This document shows positions 18,358 to 27,915 of a DNA stretch of 64,000 nt, piece by piece (within the stretch, counting starts at the first letter, position 1; the number at the start of each line of letters is the position of its first letter). Location of the stretch: NCBI GenBank assembly GCA_016721505.1, contig JADKHX010000008.1, positions 179,573 to 243,572 on the forward strand. The letters are read 5' to 3'. Under the pieces are notes generated by a model, which did no database searches, was not told where the DNA came from, and worked only from the letters and a program-made list of their open reading frames with translations. The stretch is from Rhodocyclaceae bacterium. Lineage in GTDB: Bacteria; Pseudomonadota; Gammaproteobacteria; Burkholderiales; Rhodocyclaceae. The position numbers were made by a program, and so were the translations under genes.

Positions 18358-18815
18358 AGAGTGACTCCGATCCGCCGCTGGACTGAACCGGTCGGCGTGC
18401 TTACCAGGTGAATATTCCCAGTCGGTGTCGTAATCGCCAAATCGAAGACTGGCATCTCGCTACCGAAAACCACGGTGAGCGGCGCCACCCGACCGTCAAT
18501 CCGGAGATCCTGCCAAACCAATGCAGCAGACAAGTCCTGTTGGGCAAACAAGGGCTCGTTTCGAATTGGCGTCCAGTTGCCGCGCAAATCGAATGCACTG
18601 CAACGGTATCCCTGTGGCAACAGTTCTACGGCCAGTGGCGTGCCGCGAATCTGTGCCCGTTCCGCTACGGCTTCAAGTACCAAACGCAAACGCTCGACTT
18701 CATCGTCGGCAGTGTGCCTTGCGGAAACGTTGAGCGTCAGCATGGAGGCGATCACCGAAATGACCACCAGTACCACCATGACTTCGATCAGCGTGAATCC
18801 GGCGATACGTCGCAT
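18354..18815 (-). CDS. gspH: type II secretion system minor pseudopilin H
   Basis: A 153-residue minor pseudopilin starting MRRIAGFTLIEVMVVLVVIS. The ATG at 18815 gives a normal short leader and a 7-nt gap from gspG; the open frame further upstream overlaps gspG and has no leader-like sequence. The C-terminal domain is the expected GspH beta-barrel-like region. Confidence 0.92.
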   Translation of the reverse strand: MRRIAGFTLIEVMVVLVVISVIASMLTLNVSARHTADDEVERLRLVLEAVAERAQIRGTPLAVELLPQGYRCSAFDLRGNWTPIRNEPLFAQQDLSAALVWQDLRIDGRVAPLTVVFGSEMPVFDLAITTPTGNIHLVSTPTGSVQRRIGVTL

Positions 18816-18822
18816 GGCTGTC

Positions 18823-19254
18823 TCAGAGTGACCAGGATCCGATGTCAGCATCAGCGCCTTCACCGCCGGGTTTGCCATCAGCGCCGTAGCTAAAGACATC
18901 AATCTCGCCGTTCAATCCCGGGTTGAGGTATTGATACGGAGCGCCCCACGGGTCTGCGGGCAGCCTTTCGACGTAAGACTTCCAGTTTGGCGCAACTGGT
19001 GGTTGTGTCGGTTTGCGCGCCAGCGCATCGAGTCCTTGCGCGGCGCTCGGATACCTGCCGTTATCAAGCCTATAGAGCTTAAGGGATTGCATGAGGGTGG
19101 CAATATCCTGGCGGGCTGCGACTGCCCGTGCCTCGTCAGGTCGACCGAGTACCTTGGGCACGATTAGCGCTGCCAAAACAGCCAGGATGACGATTACCAC
19201 CATGACTTCGATCAGGGTAAAGCCGTTAGACAGACGACGCGGTTGTATTGTCAT
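18823..19254 (-). CDS. gspG: type II secretion system major pseudopilin G
   Basis: A 143-residue major pseudopilin. The leader ends LSNG before FTLIEVMVVIVILAVLAAL, and the C-terminal half has the GspG calcium-loop pattern GLDALARKP, DPWGAPYQYLNPG and FSYGADGKPGG. It polymerises into the pseudopilus piston. ATG at 19254 gives an 11-residue leader; a GTG at 19266 abutting the gspF stop is an alternative. The mature chain depends on a GspO/PilD peptidase that is not in this window. Confidence 0.94.
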   Translation of the reverse strand: MTIQPRRLSNGFTLIEVMVVIVILAVLAALIVPKVLGRPDEARAVAARQDIATLMQSLKLYRLDNGRYPSAAQGLDALARKPTQPPVAPNWKSYVERLPADPWGAPYQYLNPGLNGEIDVFSYGADGKPGGEGADADIGSWSL

Positions 19255-19265
19255 TTGAGATATCA

Positions 19266-20483
19266 CTAACGCAAGAGATGATTGATTTCGATAATGGGTT
19301 GCATCACCGCAAGCACGATCAGTAACACAACCCCGCCCATAGTAAGCAGCAATAGCGGCTCCATCAGCGTGGTCAAGACTGCGGTGCGGTTTTCAAGCTC
19401 AGCTTGTTGCAAGCGTGCAGCTCTTTCCAGCAGTAATTGAAGTTGCCCGGTTGCCTCCCCGCTGGCGATCATGTGCACCAACAGTGGCGGAAACTGGCGC
19501 GATTGTCCGAGCGCTTTGGCGAGCGGCATGCCTTCGCGGACGCGATCACTGACCCATCCCACGGCATCTTGCAGCGGTAGCCGGACTATCACTTGACGAC
19601 CGGCATCGAGGGCTGATAAGAGTGGCACGCCACTGCCAACCAGAATCGCCAGAGTACTGGCAAAACGCGTCGCATCGAGAGTACGCAAATGCTTACCGAT
19701 CAGCGGTAGACCCAACAAGTAGGCGTCCCAGCGGCGACGTATATCATCGCGACTAAGGGCAAAGCGTGCTACGGCAAGTGCCACTACGCCGCTTAACAGA
19801 AGCAGCCAGCCCCATTGACGCAGAAATCCTGAGACGAGAATGAGCAATTGAGTGAGCAAAGGCAATGCCTGTTTGCCCTGTTGAAATACTGTGACAACCT
19901 GGGGTACTACGTAGGTCATCAAACCGATCACCACAACGAAGGCGACAGCGGCGACGATCAGCGGATAGAGCAGCGACTGCAAAGTCTTTTGCCGTAGCGC
20001 ATTGCTACGCTCCAAATGATCCGCCAACTGCATCATCACGGTGGCGATCTCACCGGATTTTTCACCGGCGGCGATTGATGCGCGATAAATGATCGGGAAC
20101 GAATCCGGGTATCGGTCAAGACCCGCGCGCAGAGAATAGCCGCTAACAACCTCGGTACGCACCCCCGCAAGCACCTGGCGAATCGCTTCCCGTTCGGCCT
20201 GATCGAACAACGCGGAGATCGCCTGTTCCATTGTCAGTCCCGAACTCAACAGGGTTGCCCATTGCCGTGTCAACAAACACAACTCTGCATGACGAATACG
20301 AATACTGGAAAACCCACTCCAGCCACCGCTCGCTTTCCTAGACTGCGATACGTCGGCAACTTCGAGCGGAAAAAGGCCACGCTCACGCAATACGCTGCGA
20401 GCACTGCGACCGGATTCCGCGTCGACAATGCCGCTAAGTTCCTTGCCGAGGGCATCGGTTGCACGGTACTTGAATGCTGCCAT
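19266..20483 (-). CDS. gspF: type II secretion system inner-membrane protein F
   Basis: A 405-residue polytopic platform protein starting MAAFKYRATDALGKELSG, with two repeated T2SSF domains (about residues 70-195 and 275-395). Each is rich in the SG(Y/L)-type helical motif (SIAAGEKSGEIATVMMQLA; MIASGEATGQLQLLLERA). Three membrane helices are visible. It couples GspE ATPase action to pseudopilus growth. It lies 10 nt after gspE. Confidence 0.95.
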   Translation of the reverse strand: MAAFKYRATDALGKELSGIVDAESGRSARSVLRERGLFPLEVADVSQSRKASGGWSGFSSIRIRHAELCLLTRQWATLLSSGLTMEQAISALFDQAEREAIRQVLAGVRTEVVSGYSLRAGLDRYPDSFPIIYRASIAAGEKSGEIATVMMQLADHLERSNALRQKTLQSLLYPLIVAAVAFVVVIGLMTYVVPQVVTVFQQGKQALPLLTQLLILVSGFLRQWGWLLLLSGVVALAVARFALSRDDIRRRWDAYLLGLPLIGKHLRTLDATRFASTLAILVGSGVPLLSALDAGRQVIVRLPLQDAVGWVSDRVREGMPLAKALGQSRQFPPLLVHMIASGEATGQLQLLLERAARLQQAELENRTAVLTTLMEPLLLLTMGGVVLLIVLAVMQPIIEINHLLR

Positions 20484-20493
20484 GTCAAGTCAA

Positions 20494-21966
20494 CTAAGCT
20501 TCGCCGCTTACCCGCAGCAATTCTTCAACTGAGGTCGTGCCATCCGCAATCAAGCGGATACCGTCCTCACGCAGCGAGCGGGAACCCGATTTGCGTCCGT
20601 GCGCGCGCAGGCTTGCTTCTGAGGCGCCGTCGTGGATGAGCTTGATCAGCTCATCATCGGCGAGGAGTAATTCGTACACTCCGGTGCGACCGGCGTATCC
20701 GGTCTGATTGCATTTACTGCAACCAACCGGTGACCATAACGTGGCCGGGCAGGCAGCACCAAGCAGCGCCTTATCCGCAGCGTTCGCGGCTTTGGCTTGT
20801 TTGCAAAGCGGACACAGGCAACGCACCAAACGCTGCGCTAAAACGCCGCGTAAGGACGATGCCAACAGGAAACTCTCGACACCCATATCCACTAGACGTG
20901 TTACCGCCGCTGCAGCATCGTTGGTGTGCAAGGTGGCCAAGACAAGGTGGCCGGTGAGGCTAGCCTGAACAGCAATCTCGGCGGTTTCCAAATCGCGAAT
21001 TTCGCCAATCATGATCACATCCGGATCTTGGCGGAGGATCGCACGCAAGGCACGGGCGAAGCTAAGCTCAATCCGCGAATTGACTTGAACCTGACCAACG
21101 CCGGCTACGTCGTATTCAACCGGATCTTCGACCGTGACGATGTTTCTACTTTTTCGATCTAGCGTGTGTAGTGCTGCGTAGAGCGTGGTTGTCTTACCTG
21201 ATCCGGTTGGGCCAGTGATCAAAACGATGCCATGCGGTCTGCCCAACAATTCACTCAGCGCAGTCCGAATGTCGTCGGGCATACCTAACGCAGCCAATTG
21301 CAATCGTGCTGCATCCTTTTCGAGCAAACGCAGCACCAGCCGCTCGCCGTGCATGGTCGGAATTGTCGATACCCGGACATCAACTGCACGGTTGCCTATG
21401 CGCAAAGCAATTCGGCCATCTTGCGGCAAGCGCCGTTCGGCAATGTCAAGGCTGGCCATGATCTTGATCCGCGATGACATGGCCGCGTGCAAACCGCGAT
21501 GCGGCTGCGCGACATCACGCAACATCCCGTCGCGCCTGAAACGTACGATCGAGTGTTGCTCGAAGGGTTCAACGTGAATGTCGGAAGCGCGCTCGTGCAC
21601 CGCTTGAGTAAATAAGGCGTTGATTAGCCGGATGATGGGCGCATCGTCTTGGCTATCGAGCAAGTCTTCCACCGCAGGGAGCTCCTGCATAAGCTTCAGA
21701 ATATCGACGTCTTGGCCGAGGTCTTGGACAACCTCGGCTGCATCGTTTTCGCCTTGACCGTACATCTCGGCTAGCCGTGCCTCAAACCCGGAACGACCGA
21801 TACTTCCCACGACACGTAACGGGACACCGATATGGCGTCTGACTTCGGAGACCACATTGACATCAGCCCCCTCGCGCAAAAGTATTTCAGCCGAGTCCTG
21901 ATCTTGGGCAATGACTAAAACGCCTTGGGTTCTAGCGAACCCATAGGGAAGCGCTGGTGCACTCAT
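20494..21966 (-). CDS. gspE: type II secretion system ATPase E
   Basis: A 490-residue secretion ATPase. The N1E domain is followed by Walker A ITGPTGSGKTTTLYA, an Asp box (VTVEDPVEYD), Walker B (DPDVIMIGEIRDLETAEIA) and a His box (LVLATLHTNDAAAAV). A zinc domain with CLCPLC and CSKCNQTGYAGR lies near residue 400. It powers pseudopilus assembly from the cytosol through GspL. The start overlaps the gspD stop as ATGA. Confidence 0.96.
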   Translation of the reverse strand: MSAPALPYGFARTQGVLVIAQDQDSAEILLREGADVNVVSEVRRHIGVPLRVVGSIGRSGFEARLAEMYGQGENDAAEVVQDLGQDVDILKLMQELPAVEDLLDSQDDAPIIRLINALFTQAVHERASDIHVEPFEQHSIVRFRRDGMLRDVAQPHRGLHAAMSSRIKIMASLDIAERRLPQDGRIALRIGNRAVDVRVSTIPTMHGERLVLRLLEKDAARLQLAALGMPDDIRTALSELLGRPHGIVLITGPTGSGKTTTLYAALHTLDRKSRNIVTVEDPVEYDVAGVGQVQVNSRIELSFARALRAILRQDPDVIMIGEIRDLETAEIAVQASLTGHLVLATLHTNDAAAAVTRLVDMGVESFLLASSLRGVLAQRLVRCLCPLCKQAKAANAADKALLGAACPATLWSPVGCSKCNQTGYAGRTGVYELLLADDELIKLIHDGASEASLRAHGRKSGSRSLREDGIRLIADGTTSVEELLRVSGEA

Positions 21967-23999
21967 TTTGTGTTGGCGGGCTGTGCTGTTTGGTCGTTGC
22001 CCAACGCTGTTGGAGCCACCAGTGTCTGAGGTAACTGCGGTGCTGCAGCTTCGTTCATCATCAAACGATCAGCACCATTGACGTTGCGCTGTTGGCCGAT
22101 AACGTAGTCGTAGCGATCATTGGTTAGCGCACGATAACTTTCAGCATCACGCAATATTTTCGGCCGGATGAAAACGATTAAATTGGTCTTCTTTCTTTGT
22201 CTGGTGTCATACCTGAACAAGCTGCCAACCAGCGGGAGATCACCAAGCAGCGGCACCTTGTCGACACCGGACGAATAACTATCCTCGACCAACCCACCCA
22301 AAGCGATGATTGCGCCATCGTCAACCAGCGCTGTCGTCTCGATCGAGCGTTTGTTGGTGGTCGGCCCCGAAGCATTGTTGGTGGTTGTCGCCACCACGGA
22401 CGAGGATTCCTCGTAAATCTGAAGAAGGACATTGCCACCCTCGGATATTTGCGGTTTGATACGTAGGGTCAGACCAACGTCCTGTCGCGAAATGGTTTGA
22501 AACGGGTTCGTCACTGAATTGCCGCCAGTGTTTGAAAACGAACCAGTGATGAAAGGCAAATTTTGTCCGACCACAATCTTTGCTTCCTCGTTGTCCAGCA
22601 TGACCAGATTCGGGGTGGACAAGATATTAGTGTCGGTCTGCGAATCCAGAAATCTGGCCAGCGTGGTTAGATTGAGAATGGGCGTAGTGGTGCCAGGCAA
22701 GGTAATGGTTCCATTGCCGACAGCAAGGTTGAGGCCAGGAGCGGCGCTGGCCGGATTCGCTGACAAGCCCAAAATATTGCGGCCGCCGCTACCGAAGTTA
22801 GTGCCACCAAAAGTCGTCGTGCCACTGGAATTAATGCCAGATTTTGCGCTTTGCCACTGGATGCCAAATTCGGCAAATCGGTCGGCGCTGACTTCCGCAA
22901 TCAGTGCTTCGATGTAAACCTGCGCACGACGCCGGTCAAGCATGTCAATCACACGCCGAATATTGTTATAGGTGGCTTCCGGGGCAGTGATGATCAGCGA
23001 GTTGGTGGCTGCATCGGCTTGCACAATCCCGGTTGCACCTGTCGCAGCAGGAGATCCCGACGGGCGACTAGCACCACCCGTCGGTGCAGACGACAGTGGC
23101 GTAGAGACAGTGGATCCGGGCGTTGCTGCTTGGCCGGTGATCATGCCATGTAGCGTTTGCGCCAGCTTGGTCGCGTCGGCGTTTTTCAAGTGAACAACAT
23201 GAATATTGCCATTGGTTCCGGCTCGATCCAGGGTATTGACCAATAGCCGAACTGCGTTAACCCGTGAGGGGTTGTCGGAACGAACTAGTAGCGCATTGGT
23301 ACGCTCGTCGGCGATGACGGTAAGTTTTTGGCTGGAATCACTCGCTCCGCCATCATTGAGCAAGCGGGTGACGGTAGTTGCCAGTTCCACCGCCGAAGCA
23401 TGCTGCACCGGGAAAACTACAATGTCGCTTTGCGGTACATCAATGGCATCGATAATCCGCGCAATGCGATTGACGTTTTCAGCGTAGTCAGTCACCACCA
23501 GCGTATTGTTGTTGGCATACGCCGTCACCGGATTGTTTGGTGCCACCAATGGTCGGATCACTTGCACCAACTGCACGGCAGATTCGTTCTTGATCGAGAA
23601 CACTTGGGTGATCAAACTATCGCCGCGCGTCGGACTAGCCGTCTTGCTGACCGGAACCGAATGTTGTTTTGCATCCGCCTCTGGAACGACTTGGGTCACG
23701 CCGCGATTTTCGACCACCGCGTAGCCTTGCAATCGCAAGGCTGAGAGCAATATCTGGTAAGCAAGATCCGCTGACACGGGCGTGTTGGTATGAATATTCA
23801 ATGTGCCTTTGACCCGAGGATCGACCACGAAATTGCGTTGAGTGATCTTGCTAACGGCACGTATGACGGTGCCGATGTCTGCATTGACAAAGTTGAGCGC
23901 AACCTCCTCGGCCGGCTCGTTGGCGTTAGCAGTCTGAATGCCAATGCAACAGATCGCGAGGGCAAGGCATATACGGCGAATTGAAATTAGTAAATGCAT
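21963..23999 (-). CDS. gspD: type II secretion system secretin D
   Basis: A 678-residue outer-membrane secretin: signal peptide, then N0 (VALNFVNADIGTVIRAVSKI), N1-N3 domains, a low-complexity Ser/Gly/Thr/Ala linker near residues 290-330, and the secretin core with the gate region and the VPLLGDLPLVGSLFR signature. It forms the 15-fold outer-membrane channel. It lies 21 nt after gspC. A pilotin (GspS) is not seen here. Confidence 0.96.
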   Translation of the reverse strand: MHLLISIRRICLALAICCIGIQTANANEPAEEVALNFVNADIGTVIRAVSKITQRNFVVDPRVKGTLNIHTNTPVSADLAYQILLSALRLQGYAVVENRGVTQVVPEADAKQHSVPVSKTASPTRGDSLITQVFSIKNESAVQLVQVIRPLVAPNNPVTAYANNNTLVVTDYAENVNRIARIIDAIDVPQSDIVVFPVQHASAVELATTVTRLLNDGGASDSSQKLTVIADERTNALLVRSDNPSRVNAVRLLVNTLDRAGTNGNIHVVHLKNADATKLAQTLHGMITGQAATPGSTVSTPLSSAPTGGASRPSGSPAATGATGIVQADAATNSLIITAPEATYNNIRRVIDMLDRRRAQVYIEALIAEVSADRFAEFGIQWQSAKSGINSSGTTTFGGTNFGSGGRNILGLSANPASAAPGLNLAVGNGTITLPGTTTPILNLTTLARFLDSQTDTNILSTPNLVMLDNEEAKIVVGQNLPFITGSFSNTGGNSVTNPFQTISRQDVGLTLRIKPQISEGGNVLLQIYEESSSVVATTTNNASGPTTNKRSIETTALVDDGAIIALGGLVEDSYSSGVDKVPLLGDLPLVGSLFRYDTRQRKKTNLIVFIRPKILRDAESYRALTNDRYDYVIGQQRNVNGADRLMMNEAAAPQLPQTLVAPTALGNDQTAQPANTK

Positions 24000-24020
24000 G
24001 GTATCGAGGCCGGATTTGGT

Positions 24021-24578
24021 CTATTGGGTGCGACCACTAGAAGCAGGCGGTGCAGGATTATTTTCAGGGGCTTTTACGCCAGGTTCGACACTGATTGCAG
24101 TGCCACTGCGCAGGATGGCTTTATCGTTGATCTCAATGGTCTCCGTGCGTCCTTGGCGGCTGATTTCAACTTTGTTGGCGAACACTTTGGAAAGGGTGAC
24201 GCCAGGGACTAATTCCTCACCTTCAACCACTGGCACTGGCGTCTTTCCTTCCTCCGCGACTATGGCAAATCCTGGTCGTCCTTTACTTGCTGTCATCGCC
24301 CCGGTCAATTGAAATTGGGCACTGGCTTGACTTGTAGTGCCTGCCTTAGCCTGCAGTGACTCCCCCATCAAATGCCGTGAGGCGATAGCTTGCGCCGCCA
24401 ACAAGGGATCCGAAACTGTCTGCGTAGGGAGCACCGCCGGAGCGGGTGCGTTCGCGCGCCAAAACCACTCGGCGGAAAGCCAAGTCAGCACAAGCAGTAC
24501 GCCGAGCCAGATGATTACTACCGAAAACGCCGGCAGATGGAGGCGCAAGCGCTGAGCAACAAGGAGAGTAGCAGACAC
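24021..24578 (-). CDS. gspC: type II secretion system protein C
   Basis: A 185-residue GspC. One N-terminal helix (VVIIWLGVLLVLTWLSAEWF), a Pro/Ala linker and the HR domain (FQLTGAMTASKGRPGFAIVA; VVEGEELVPGVTLSKVFANKVEI). It lacks the C-terminal PDZ or coiled coil of longer GspC proteins, ending in a disordered Pro-rich tail. It bridges the inner platform to secretin N0. Start is a GTG at 24578 with no strong ribosome site; first gene of the twelve-gene gspC-N operon. Confidence 0.88.
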   Translation of the reverse strand: MSATLLVAQRLRLHLPAFSVVIIWLGVLLVLTWLSAEWFWRANAPAPAVLPTQTVSDPLLAAQAIASRHLMGESLQAKAGTTSQASAQFQLTGAMTASKGRPGFAIVAEEGKTPVPVVEGEELVPGVTLSKVFANKVEISRQGRTETIEINDKAILRSGTAISVEPGVKAPENNPAPPASSGRTQ

Positions 24579-24847
24579 GGATCAGAGGAGCCTTAAAGGG
24601 TTTTCAGCAAGCGAATAGCGTTTTGAAAGCGCCTGCAGAAAGCTAGACCGCTTTCATTCCAAGGTCAATCAAAGTTTTGAAGCCGAGGCATCAAAGCCTA
24701 ACACGTTCGAGATAGTTTTGGCATGAGGTTCGCCCCATGTTTTGGTTCGGCGCAAGCTAAGCAAAGTCGGCTGGATATCTGCTTTGACACTTGGATTCAA
24801 CCGGTGGATGCAGACGGCGATTGGATCGCCTCGGTGTTCAGAGTCGG

Positions 24848-25072
24848 CTATCGATTTGACGCGCCCGAATGAGCGTGACACCGACGTTTTTTAGACTGCT
24901 TTTTCGATCCAAGGTAATGTTCGATCGCCGCGACCGGTCCGGTGAAATCAATACACGACAACAGGTGTTCGTGCATAGGTTTGCCAAGATCATCAAAAAT
25001 CAGCGCAAACCTGGCATTGGTGCCGCCAATATCAGCAACCAGCTTGGGTGCTTGTTCGGTGGCATTTGTCAT
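24848..25072 (-). pseudogene. glk: truncated glucokinase remnant
   Basis: The first 50 or so residues are a glucokinase N terminus: LVADIGGTNARFAL is the phosphate-1/ATP motif of ROK-independent bacterial Glk. After IEHYLG the similarity stops, and a stop follows after 74 residues. The neighbouring frames (for example 24669-24881) show no glucokinase motifs, so the rest has been lost or replaced. It lies 67 nt downstream of eda, with a repeat copy between. It would have fed glucose-6-phosphate into zwf/edd/eda. A functional glk may exist elsewhere. The remaining 269 nt up to gspC hold nothing I can name. Confidence 0.7.
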
Positions 25073-25107
25073 GAACTGGCCTTCGCTTTACTCGCGCATG
25101 AATTCAA

Positions 25108-25132
25108 CAGCGTGTGGCCAGCACCAACTGAC
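25108..25132 (-). repeat. dispersed repeat copy 3 (internally shortened long form)
   Basis: The minus strand reads GTCAGTTGGTGCTGGCCACA then CGCTG. The core joins directly to the long-form tail, so the middle GATGGAATGGCC block is missing. It lies 7 nt after the eda stop, same direction. Confidence 0.85.
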
Positions 25133-25139
25133 AATTCGC

Positions 25140-25763
25140 TCAGCGCAACGCGCTCGCGGCGCGAGCCAATTCAGTGATCGCTGCCCAGTTACCCGAGCGC
25201 ACCAGATCAGCCGGTGCAATCCACGAGCCACCGACGCAACCGACATTGGGTAAAGCGAGATATGCCGGCGCGCTAGTCACCGTCACGCCGCCGGTCGGGC
25301 AAAACTTCATTTCCGGAAGCGGGCCGCCGATTGCCTTAAGCATGCCGATGCCACCGGCTTGTTCTGCCGGAAAAAGTTTCAGCGCATCGAGGCCTGCCTC
25401 CATCGCCCGCATCACGTCCGATGGGGTCATCACACCAGGAAGAAATGGCAGCTCAGCCGCGCGTGCGGCGGCTATCAGTGGATTGGTCATTCCAGGCGAT
25501 ACGGCGAAAACTGCGCCCAAGGCTTTTACCTGAGCAAACTGTTCCGGCCGGGTCACCGTGCCAACACCGACCACGGCCTCAGGAACTTGCTCGGCTATCA
25601 GGCGTATCGCTTCCAACGCCGCCGATGTCCGCAAGGTAATTTCTAAAACCCGCAGACCGCCAGCGACCAAGGCACGCGCAAGCGGCACCGCGTCCTCTTC
25701 ACGGTTGATCACCAGCACCGGCATGACCGGGGAGATTTGCATAATTTCGCGAATAGTTAACAT
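25140..25763 (-). CDS. eda: KDPG aldolase (2-dehydro-3-deoxyphosphogluconate aldolase)
   Basis: A 207-residue class I aldolase that splits KDPG to pyruvate and glyceraldehyde-3-phosphate, the last Entner-Doudoroff step; many also act on 4-hydroxy-2-oxoglutarate. RVLEITLRT carries the catalytic Glu, [11 protein letters not shown] the loop, and [11 protein letters not shown] the Schiff-base Lys. It begins 17 nt after edd and is co-transcribed. Its start is ATG at 25763. Confidence 0.95.
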   Translation of the reverse strand: MLTIREIMQISPVMPVLVINREEDAVPLARALVAGGLRVLEITLRTSAALEAIRLIAEQVPEAVVGVGTVTRPEQFAQVKALGAVFAVSPGMTNPLIAAARAAELPFLPGVMTPSDVMRAMEAGLDALKLFPAEQAGGIGMLKAIGGPLPEMKFCPTGGVTVTSAPAYLALPNVGCVGGSWIAPADLVRSGNWAAITELARAASALR

Positions 25764-25780
25764 TGCAAGTGTTCCTTTTT

Positions 25781-27604
25781 CTAATCGGGCAACATGAAAC
25801 TCATCGCACCTTGTTCGGCACCGGTTACTAATTTGCGAAAGCCAGCGAACAGCTCGCGGCCACTGCCATGTTGATTGGCGGCGAGGTCAGGAATGCTTGC
25901 TTGGCGCGCAGCAAATTCGGCTTCCGACACCAAAACGCTGAGCACTCCCGCTTCTGCATCAACCCAAATCATGTCGCCATCTTGGACGCGACTCAGCGGT
26001 CCGCCGGCTAAGCATTCTGGTGTGACATGAATTGCGGCCGGAACTTTGCCCGACGCGCCGGACATCCGGCCGTCGGTTACCAAGGCGACTTTGAAGCCAC
26101 GATCTTGCAGTACGCCGAGCGACGGAACCAGTTTGTGCAACTCCGGCATGCCATTGGCTTGCGGACCTTGATAACGGACGACGGCAACAAAGTCACGCTC
26201 TAACTCGCCGCGCTTGAACGCCTCGAGCATCGCGTCTTGTGAATCGAACACCACTGCAGGCGCTTCGACAATCCGGTGGGCAGGCAGCACGGCCGACACT
26301 TTGATGACCGCACGACCCAAATTTCCACTGAGCAGGCGCAGGCCGCCATCGGCCTGGAAGGGCTGATCGACGTTGGTGACGACGGAGGGATCGGCGCTGA
26401 CTTTGCTAACTGGTGTCCAGCGTACCGCCGCATCGGCGAGTGCGGGAACGGCGGTGTAGCGTCCCAGACCTTGGCCGGCAACGGTCAACACATCATCGTG
26501 CAACATGCCGACATTGAGCAACTGATCAATCAAAAAGCTGGTGCCGCCAGCCGCATGAAACTGATTGACGTCGGCGCTACCGTTCGGATAGACCTTGGCG
26601 AGCAGTGGAACCACGGATGAGATCGCAGAAAAATCCGACCAATCAATCAGGATGCCAGCTGCACGGGCGATGGCAACCATGTGTATCGCGTGGTTGGTTG
26701 ATCCGCCAGTTGTCATCAACCCGACAAGACCATTCACGATAGCCTTTTCGTCTATGACTTTACCGATCGGCGTGTACTCCTTGCCAAGCGCGGTGATGGC
26801 AGCGACCCGATGCGTGGCGGCTTCTGTAAGGGCCGTGCGCAACGGCGATACAGGCGAGACAAAGGCGCTACCGGGCAGATGCAAGCCCATAAACTCCATC
26901 AACATTTGGTTGGAGTTTGCAGTGCCGTAGAAGGTACAAGTACCTGCGCTGTGATAGGACTTTTCTTCAGCGGCGAGCAGTTCGTCCTCGCTTAGTTTTC
27001 CTTCTGCGTGCAACTGCCGCAAGCGAACTTTTTCCTTGTTTGACAATCCCGTTCCCATGGGACCACCAGGGACAAAAATAGTTGGCAGATGCGCGAACTG
27101 CAAAGCGCCGATCAGCAGCCCCGGCACAATTTTGTCGCAGATGCCAAGACACAAGGCGCCGTCAAAAACGTTATGGCTTAAAGCAATCGCGGTAGACATC
27201 GCAATTACGTCGCGCGAGAACAAGCTCAGATCCATCCCATCCTGACCTTGCGTGACGCCATCGCACATCGCCGGCACGCCGCCAGCGAATTGCGCAGTCG
27301 CTCCGGCAGATCTTGCCGCCGCCCGAATTATCTCGGGATAGGTCTCGTAAGGCTTATGTGCCGAGAGCATATCGTTGTAGGCGGAAACAATGCCAATATT
27401 AGGCAAGCGTTGCTGGCGCAATGGAATCTTGTCGAGCGCGGACGATGCGGCGTAGGAGTGCGCAAGGTTGGTGCAAGACAGGCGCCCGCGCAGCGGTTGC
27501 TTGCTGCTGGCGGCCTCCAGGCGATCAAGATAGCCCTCACGCAGGGGCCGGCTTCTCTCGCGAATGCGATCAGTGACCGCGACAATAGTAGGATGCATAT
27601 TCAC
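25781..27604 (-). CDS. edd: 6-phosphogluconate dehydratase
   Basis: A 607-residue IlvD/Edd-family Fe-S dehydratase converting 6-phosphogluconate to [36 protein letters not shown] and [15 protein letters not shown] carry cluster and active-site residues. Two in-frame starts exist. The GTG at 27604 has GGAGAG 6 nt upstream, better spaced than for the ATG at 27598, so the GTG is used here. It is divergent from zwf across a 311-nt region with paired HexR-like sites. Confidence 0.95.
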   Translation of the reverse strand: MNMHPTIVAVTDRIRERSRPLREGYLDRLEAASSKQPLRGRLSCTNLAHSYAASSALDKIPLRQQRLPNIGIVSAYNDMLSAHKPYETYPEIIRAAARSAGATAQFAGGVPAMCDGVTQGQDGMDLSLFSRDVIAMSTAIALSHNVFDGALCLGICDKIVPGLLIGALQFAHLPTIFVPGGPMGTGLSNKEKVRLRQLHAEGKLSEDELLAAEEKSYHSAGTCTFYGTANSNQMLMEFMGLHLPGSAFVSPVSPLRTALTEAATHRVAAITALGKEYTPIGKVIDEKAIVNGLVGLMTTGGSTNHAIHMVAIARAAGILIDWSDFSAISSVVPLLAKVYPNGSADVNQFHAAGGTSFLIDQLLNVGMLHDDVLTVAGQGLGRYTAVPALADAAVRWTPVSKVSADPSVVTNVDQPFQADGGLRLLSGNLGRAVIKVSAVLPAHRIVEAPAVVFDSQDAMLEAFKRGELERDFVAVVRYQGPQANGMPELHKLVPSLGVLQDRGFKVALVTDGRMSGASGKVPAAIHVTPECLAGGPLSRVQDGDMIWVDAEAGVLSVLVSEAEFAARQASIPDLAANQHGSGRELFAGFRKLVTGAEQGAMSFMLPD

Positions 27605-27649
27605 AATCGACTCTCCGGTGGACCCGCAGCTAGCTTAGGGCTGTTACAT

Positions 27650-27687
27650 AGTAGTTTGATTACATAACAAACGCAACCATTTGACAA
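27650..27687 (-). promoter_or_regulatory. edd promoter with HexR-like operator over the -10
   Basis: On the minus strand TTGTCA (27687-27682), a 17-nt spacer and TGTAAT (27664-27659). The 15-mer TGTAATCAAACTACT (27664-27650) begins at the -10 and matches the HexR-type palindrome TGTAATTAAATTACA at 12 of 15 positions. HexR is the known KDPG-responsive repressor of these genes in many proteobacteria. Confidence 0.6.
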
Positions 27688-27807
27688 TTTTTCTCTGCGC
27701 GATTATTTCAAGTTTATTTATTTTTAATTATAAATCAATGTCGTATATGAACAAAAGAAAGACCATTGCGCATAAATCTTGAGACTGGAGCATTTCACTG
27801 TTTTATG

Positions 27808-27840
27808 TTGTAGGTCGAATATTGATGTAGTATTATTACA
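27808..27840 (+). promoter_or_regulatory. zwf promoter with HexR-like operator over the -10
   Basis: TTGTAG (27808-27813), a 17-nt spacer and TATTAT (27831-27836). The 15-mer TGTAGTATTATTACA (27826-27840) covers the -10 and matches the HexR-type motif well. The layout mirrors the edd promoter. The rest of the 27605-27915 gap is AT-rich leader sequence. Confidence 0.65.
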
Positions 27841-27915
27841 TAAACACCAGCGCACGCTGTTTGATTGCGCACGAGGAAGCAGCCTCTTTTCTGCATTGGC
27901 AAAAGGAAATGTGTC

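Noticed and set aside
24669..24881. 70-codon minus-strand frame after the glucokinase fragment
   Set aside because: I tested it as the continuation of glk after a frameshift; it has no glucokinase motifs, so it was not added as a gene.
25690..25720. GCCGGTGCTGGTGAT in eda as a further repeat copy
   Set aside because: It encodes the conserved PVLVI strand of the aldolase and lacks the CAGTTG half of the repeat core.
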